Of a stretch of 64,000 nt of DNA, positions 59,386 through 64,000 are shown one piece after another. Numbering within the stretch: the stretch's first letter is position 1; each line of letters begins with the position of its first letter. The notes below the pieces were generated by a model. It was not told where the DNA came from, searched no databases, and saw only the letters and a list, made by a program, of their open reading frames with translations. This stretch comes from Ekhidna lutea (lineage in GTDB: Bacteria > Bacteroidota > Bacteroidia > Cytophagales > Cyclobacteriaceae), in contig NZ_FZPD01000002.1 of the NCBI RefSeq assembly GCF_900188325.1, positions 620,001-684,000 on the forward strand. The letters are read 5' to 3'. The position numbers and the translations under genes were made by a program.

Positions 59386-60501
59386 ATGCATAGCCTCTGG
59401 GAAAAACAATCATTTCTTTCACCTGATGTGGTCATAGTAGGTGCCGGCATTACTGGACTATCCGCTGCTGCCACGTTGAAGGAGCTGTCTCCCGACATGA
59501 AAGTCACTGTTCTTGAACGAGGCGTGCTGCCTACAGGTGCCAGTACAAAAAATGCCGGATTTGCCTGTTTTGGTAGTGTGTCAGAATTGCTAAATGATAT
59601 CGATACGCTTGGTCCTGAAGGCATGGTCAATCTGGTGGAAAAAAGGTGGGATGGTTTGCAGAAAACCTGCCAACGGCTGGGGAGAAGCGCAATAGACATT
59701 CAAGTCAAAAGTGGGTATGAACTGATTCTTGAAGAGGGTTCCGGGATTGTAGAAAAAATTGATAATGTCAATCAACTGCTCAACCCTTTCTTCCAGGAAG
59801 ATGTGTTTAAGCTTTCTGATGCTAAAATCGATTCGTTTGGACTTGGGCAAACACATCACCTAATTGAGAACCATCTGGAAGGACAGTTGGATACCGGGAG
59901 ATTGATTGCAACACTGTGGAAATACTGCGCTGAATTAGGCGTGCAGATTCATACAGGATGTAAAGTAGATAATATCATAGAAGAAGAAAATGGTGTTTCT
60001 ATCTTATGCGGCAATGTCAAATTCCTTGCTGAAAAAGTGGGCGTATGTACGAACGCCTTTACCAGCAAGCTCCTTAAGGAGGAACTAGATATTGCACCAG
60101 GGCGAGGGATCGTCATGAGTATCGTACCTGACAAATCACTTCCGTTTGAAGGCACCTTCCACTATGAAGAAGGATACTATTATTTCAGAGACTACTACGG
60201 AAAATTGCTCTTTGGTGGCGGGCGAAATCTGGCTTTGAAGGAAGAGGAAACCACCGAATTTGGAGTCAATAAAAAGATCAGGGAAAAGCTCCTTCTGGAT
60301 ATTGAAAATATCATTTTACCCAACCAGTCTTATGAAATAGAAATGGAATGGACTGGAATCATGGCCTTCGGACAAAACAAAGCGCCTATCGTCCAAAAGG
60401 TATCTGATCGAATAGCTATTGGCGTTCGGCTTGGAGGAATGGGTGTTGCGATAGGTAGTCTAGTGGGTGAAGAGGTGGCGGAGTTGATCGTTAACAGCTA
60501 A
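59386..60501 (+). CDS. FAD-dependent oxidoreductase (DAO family)
   Basis: 371 residues. The Rossmann dinucleotide motif is VVIVGAGITGLSAAATLKEL (G..G..G), with LERGVLPTGASTKNAGFACFG typical of DadA/SoxA/PuuB-like amine oxidases, and the C-terminal FAD motif WTGIMAFGQNKAPIV and VGVRLGGMGVAIGSL pattern. It oxidises an unknown amine or amino acid. It probably forms an operon with the FAN1-type gene and ends four bases into the convergent sensor kinase gene. Confidence 0.88.
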   Translation: MHSLWEKQSFLSPDVVIVGAGITGLSAAATLKELSPDMKVTVLERGVLPTGASTKNAGFACFGSVSELLNDIDTLGPEGMVNLVEKRWDGLQKTCQRLGRSAIDIQVKSGYELILEEGSGIVEKIDNVNQLLNPFFQEDVFKLSDAKIDSFGLGQTHHLIENHLEGQLDTGRLIATLWKYCAELGVQIHTGCKVDNIIEEENGVSILCGNVKFLAEKVGVCTNAFTSKLLKEELDIAPGRGIVMSIVPDKSLPFEGTFHYEEGYYYFRDYYGKLLFGGGRNLALKEEETTEFGVNKKIREKLLLDIENIILPNQSYEIEMEWTGIMAFGQNKAPIVQKVSDRIAIGVRLGGMGVAIGSLVGEEVAELIVNS

Positions 60502-62291
60502 ACCGTCAGCTTAACAAAAAATGTACTCCCCTTGCCCATTTCCGACTCAACCCAAACTTCACCACCCAGGTCATTTACATATTTTTTTACAATAGACAAT
60601 CCAAGTCCAGTTGAAGACTCTCCGGCAGTAGGCTTGGCGCTCAGCTTTTGAAATCTGTTGAAAAGCTTTTTCTTGTCATCATCAGAAAAGCCCGGTCCTT
60701 CATCTGATACCATAAAAAGTGCACTATCATATTCGCATTCTGATTTTAAGGATACACATGTTCCCGATTGCGAAAACTTTACTGCGTTCGATACCAGATT
60801 TTCCAGCACCAACAACAAGAGAAGGTGATCGGTACGAATCATGTTATGTTCCTCACAAAATTCTACCGTTAGATCAATATCTTTCTGAGCGGCAATAGGT
60901 CGGTAGCGCTGTGACACATCTTTCATAATCGTACGAATGTCCACACGTTCATGAAGCACTTTAACTCTATTTTCCTCAAGGCCATCCACATCCAGAATTT
61001 TAGTCACCATTTGGTTAATACGTTCAGCACTTATTGTTACCTGATTGAGCATTTTTTGCTCCTGTTCGGTAATATCTTGGTTGACGTTCTTGTTGACGAT
61101 TTCAGTGATCATAATGATTTGACTTAAAGGAGATCTTATATCATGAGCAAGGATTCTAACGAGGTTGTTTTTTTCCTCATTCAATGCTACTAGCTGAGCA
61201 TTCCTGTTGATCAATTGTTCATTCTTTAGGTGAATATCTGTTTGCTGCTCTTCTATCTGTTCTTTTTGTCCCATCAGCAACCGTGTAGACTTGTAGTTTT
61301 TATAAAGCAAGTAGCCAATAACGAACAATAACACCGAAAGTACTGAAGTACTTATTATTAATATCTTTCTTACAGCCAGTTCTTCTTCCAATTTCAAATT
61401 TGCATTTCTAATCAAGGCAAGCTGCATTTCCTTTTCTTTTGTTAGAATAGAGGTGCCTAATTCTTCTATTCCATGGAGATTGTCTACGAATTCAAACAAC
61501 TCCTCTCCGAGGTATTTTGATATGATATCTGAAATTGCTTGCTGTGATTGCGGATCAGCTAAAAAGTCATCGAGATAATCCTTCCAAATACTATTATCCG
61601 GAAGTATAAAAGCATAGCCTTGTCCAATAGTCGTGAAAAAATTTTGACGAACTACCTCACCACCATTCTGTATTCTCATTAAATATATTGGTAAATCAAT
61701 AAAACCAAATCGATCGGGTTCGCCCATAATTCCATCCAGTATGTTTTGATCGCTGTTTATATAGATAGTTTTTAAACTAACACCAGTCTCCTCTTCTAAA
61801 TCATTCAATAAGGTTTCATATTTTGTTCCCTTGATGGTCACAGCATCTAAATTCCTTACCATTTCCAGCTTTTCCTCAATTGTTTGAACAATAGGGGTAC
61901 CCGCACTTGAAACCAGGACTGTGACATCCGGCAGGTATGAAATGGTAAATTGAGCATATTCCTGACGCTCTGCCGTGATTGAAAGTGCAGACGCTCCTGC
62001 AATCGTAGCATCTCCATTTTTCATACTGGATAAAACGCCAGAAAAATCAGGTGCTTTGGAAAATGTTATTTGAATGTTTTTCCCATTTTTCTGCTGCATG
62101 TAATCCCTAAATAATTCAAACATTTCCTTTTCAATACCAGTTACAGTACCGTTCTCATCTTCATAAATGAAAGGGAAAGAGGTGAACCAGATTACTTTTA
62201 ATTCACGGTTATTTTGGACGGGTTTGTTCAGTCCGAAAACACTATTGCATAAAGTGCATGCAAATAAAATGATGGCGAAAAGGCGGTGCAT
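60498..62291 (-). CDS. Sensor histidine kinase with solute-binding domain
   Basis: 597 residues. Signal peptide, then a periplasmic solute-binding (SBP_bac_3) domain (about 28-265: ITFSKAPDFSGVL; DAVTIKGTKYETLL), one membrane helix (about 310-335), a coiled coil and a cytoplasmic kinase: H383 in LAHDIRSPLSQIIMI, N box NLVSNAVKFS, G1 DEGPGFSD and G2 GLGLSIVKKYV. It should sense a small ligand (amino-acid-like) and phosphorylate a regulator that is not encoded here. Such an arrangement is like BvgS but without receiver domains. Confidence 0.92.
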   Translation of the reverse strand: MHRLFAIILFACTLCNSVFGLNKPVQNNRELKVIWFTSFPFIYEDENGTVTGIEKEMFELFRDYMQQKNGKNIQITFSKAPDFSGVLSSMKNGDATIAGASALSITAERQEYAQFTISYLPDVTVLVSSAGTPIVQTIEEKLEMVRNLDAVTIKGTKYETLLNDLEEETGVSLKTIYINSDQNILDGIMGEPDRFGFIDLPIYLMRIQNGGEVVRQNFFTTIGQGYAFILPDNSIWKDYLDDFLADPQSQQAISDIISKYLGEELFEFVDNLHGIEELGTSILTKEKEMQLALIRNANLKLEEELAVRKILIISTSVLSVLLFVIGYLLYKNYKSTRLLMGQKEQIEEQQTDIHLKNEQLINRNAQLVALNEEKNNLVRILAHDIRSPLSQIIMITEIVNKNVNQDITEQEQKMLNQVTISAERINQMVTKILDVDGLEENRVKVLHERVDIRTIMKDVSQRYRPIAAQKDIDLTVEFCEEHNMIRTDHLLLLLVLENLVSNAVKFSQSGTCVSLKSECEYDSALFMVSDEGPGFSDDDKKKLFNRFQKLSAKPTAGESSTGLGLSIVKKYVNDLGGEVWVESEMGKGSTFFVKLTV

Positions 62292-62419
62292 ACATAAATA
62301 TGGACATTTTGTATTGATGAAAAAATTTACATATACTGTTTCTGTATTAGAAAGAGTATAATAGTATAAACCTTACTACCCATTTGCTGGTTTTAATGAT
62401 AGCTAAACAGAAATAAGTC

Positions 62420-63076
62420 ATGGCAAAAAAAAACACAAGTAAATCATCCATTCAAAAGGGGTATATGAACTACCTCCTAGAGGAAGGGAAAGCCCCGGAG
62501 ACTGTTAGGATTTTCACTAATTTTCTAAAAATAACCGATGATGATTTTTATAAATACTTCGGCTCACTTAAAGGCATTGAAGCTTCCGTTTGGGAAGGAT
62601 ATTATTCCAACACTTTCAAGATCGTTCTTAACGATCCTGATTTTGAAGAAATGAATGCCAGAGAAAAGCATCTTTCATTCCTCTACACTTTCCTGGAATT
62701 AATCAAACCAGACAGATCGTATGTGCTTTTCAAGCTGGAAGGAAAAAAACCACATGAGTTACCTCAAGAATTAACAAAAACACAAAAAATTGTTACACAG
62801 TCTGAAATAGATTGGGCCAAAACATTCGATTTTATACCAGATAAAGCTAAAAATATATCTCAGTCTGCATACAAACGAATGCTCTGGTCTCACACCATTG
62901 CCACCTTATTCTTTTGGGTCAAAGACGACTCTGCAAATAGCACTGATACGGATATTTTCATTGAAAAATCCACCCGTACAGCATTTGATATCGGGGAGCT
63001 ACCTGCGTTGGAGTCAATCGTAGATTTAAGTAAGTTTTTCTTACAAAAAATGGGACTATCAAAAACTACAGCCTGA
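62420..63076 (+). CDS. TetR-like helical regulator, C-terminal domain type
   Basis: 218 residues, fully helical. The N-terminal part (SIQKGYMNYLLEEGKAPETV, DDDFYKYFGSLKGIEASVWE) resembles a TetR-type helix-turn-helix; the rest (helical, KNISQSAYKRMLWSHTIATL) is a ligand-binding-like bundle. No ATG alternative is better. The stop shares one base with the start of the AarF-like gene, so the two form a coupled pair, a conserved arrangement in Bacteroidota. The DNA-binding residues are less canonical than in classical TetR proteins. Confidence 0.75.
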   Translation: MAKKNTSKSSIQKGYMNYLLEEGKAPETVRIFTNFLKITDDDFYKYFGSLKGIEASVWEGYYSNTFKIVLNDPDFEEMNAREKHLSFLYTFLELIKPDRSYVLFKLEGKKPHELPQELTKTQKIVTQSEIDWAKTFDFIPDKAKNISQSAYKRMLWSHTIATLFFWVKDDSANSTDTDIFIEKSTRTAFDIGELPALESIVDLSKFFLQKMGLSKTTA

Positions 63077-64000
63077 TGTCAAAAGAACTCAATAGAATTC
63101 CAATTGGAAAAGTAAGGCGGGCAAGCAAGTTCGTAACTACTGGAGCAAAAGTGGGTGCCAACTATGTGAAAGCATATAGTAAAGCGGCTTTAAAAGGTAA
63201 ACTAGATCAAAATGAACTGGATAATGATAATGCGAGAGACATCTATGATTCGCTCAGTGAGTTAAAGGGTAGTGCCCTCAAAATGGCCCAGTTGTTAAGT
63301 ATGGATCAAAATGTGCTTCCAAAGGCTTACGCTGATAAGTTTTCCATGGCACAATACAGTGCACCACCACTCTCCTACCCACTGGTGAAAAAGACATTCA
63401 TTGATAATATGGATAAAGAGCCAAATGAAATATTTGACACTTTTGGTAAGAGTGCGAGCAATGCTGCATCAATGGGTCAGGTGCATAAAGCAGAATTGAA
63501 TGGACAGAAACTGGCTGTAAAAGTCCAATACCCAGGTGTGGCTGATAGTATTAAAAGTGACCTCAAGCTTGCAAAACCCTTCGCGCTAAAGCTCATGAAT
63601 GTAAAGGGTAAGGATGTAGATCCTTATATGAAAGAGGTAGAAGGAAAACTACTTGAAGAAGCAGATTACACACTTGAGCTGAGACAGTCCATGGATTTTG
63701 CACAGAAATGTGAAAATGTAGATGGGGTGTTCTTTCCTACTTATTTTCCAGAGTTGTCCTCCCCACAAATTCTTACAATGAGTTGGTTGAATGGCGAGCC
63801 AATTGGAGCCTGGATGAAGCATGAGCAAAAACAACCAGATAGAGATCGGCTCGGACAAATCCTTTGGAACTTCTACATGTACCAAATGCATGAGCTTCGG
63901 ATGATGCATGCAGATCCGCACCCGGGTAATTTCATTATTGATGCGAACAATAACTTAGGTGTTATTGATTTTGGGTGCATCAAGCATATACCAAAAGATT
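63076..64000 (+). CDS. ABC1/AarF/UbiB-type atypical kinase, partial
   Basis: The first 308 residues are visible; the gene runs off the right edge. Conserved kinase features: A-rich nucleotide loop AASMGQVHKA, ATP-binding lysine K149 (LAVKVQYPG), catalytic HADPHPGNF (278-286) and DFG-like VIDFG (D298). The family's N-terminal KxGQ motif is present in altered form (KMAQ, K69-Q72). UbiB-type proteins support ubiquinone or other isoprenoid lipid metabolism. It follows the TetR-like gene with a one-base overlap. Confidence 0.92.
   Translation, partial: MSKELNRIPIGKVRRASKFVTTGAKVGANYVKAYSKAALKGKLDQNELDNDNARDIYDSLSELKGSALKMAQLLSMDQNVLPKAYADKFSMAQYSAPPLSYPLVKKTFIDNMDKEPNEIFDTFGKSASNAASMGQVHKAELNGQKLAVKVQYPGVADSIKSDLKLAKPFALKLMNVKGKDVDPYMKEVEGKLLEEADYTLELRQSMDFAQKCENVDGVFFPTYFPELSSPQILTMSWLNGEPIGAWMKHEQKQPDRDRLGQILWNFYMYQMHELRMMHADPHPGNFIIDANNNLGVIDFGCIKHIPKD

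Noticed and set aside
1-64000. CRISPR arrays, tRNA or rRNA genes
   Set aside because: No regular direct repeats with spacers were seen, and none of the spacers folds or reads like a tRNA or rRNA.

Overview
The window is a chromosomal segment of a Bacteroidota bacterium, most likely a marine-type member of the Cytophagales. The evidence is the gene content (a type IX secretion sorting domain, two-gene DUF3857/transglutaminase units, a yceD-rpmF-fabH-efp-accB-accC operon, the 630-residue PurF-like protein), secreted proteins with AQ-type signal peptidase sites, and promoters matching the Bacteroidota TTTG / TAnnTTTG consensus. No rRNA, tRNA, CRISPR array, prophage or transposase gene was seen. 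Both ends cut genes: the 3' end of ruvC at the left and the 5' two thirds of an AarF/UbiB-type kinase at the right.

Layout. 1-1294: ruvC end, a YefM/YoeB-type toxin-antitoxin pair with its operator, and a repeat-rich spacer. 1295-4548: a tightly coupled five-gene block made of three tandem secreted paralogues, a frameshifted membrane protein and a secreted HExxH protein. 4601-9738 (minus): two DUF3857/transglutaminase proteins (one with an apparently dead active site), a small protein, a HIT protein and greA with a terminator-like leader. 10069-13657: a STAS-like protein, then a minus operon rsmA-mgtE-hydroxyacid dehydrogenase. 13872-19214 (plus): pdxA, then the fatty-acid/translation operon yceD-rpmF-fabH-efp-accB-accC. 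19331-21391: a lipoprotein joining glyoxalase-like, two cytochrome c and rhodanese domains. 21498-28972: mixed housekeeping (AI-2E transporter, DUF3109, YceI, thiL, methylmalonyl-CoA epimerase, IscA-like) and a MarR regulator with a palindromic operator. 29001-40408 (minus): one long operon murI - lipoprotein - nuoHIJK - sulfurtransferase - nuoLMN - purF-like. 40504-45892: four-helix-bundle protein, cystathionine beta-synthase, a T9SS cargo protein, an M24 peptidase and an AraC regulator. 45946-49730: two DUF1761 membrane proteins flanking two TolB-like proteins, and a CPBP protease. 49811-55350: UvrD/PcrA helicase and a large PLP enzyme, separated by a 1.39-kb segment bounded by copies of the uvrD 3' end. 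55687-64000: an interrupted secreted protein, a TPR-like protein, a FAN1-type nuclease with an FAD oxidoreductase, a sensor kinase with a solute-binding domain, and a TetR-like/UbiB pair.

The most unusual points are the 1295-4548 block, the greA leader with promoter and early terminator (a layout like the E. coli GraL leader), the VOC-cytochrome-rhodanese lipoprotein, the sulfurtransferase inside the complex I operon, and the duplicated uvrD end that looks like an integration or recombination scar. Several genes carry visible lesions: a frameshift near 3628, an in-frame TAA at 56332, and loss of the catalytic His-Tyr of the YoeB-like toxin.
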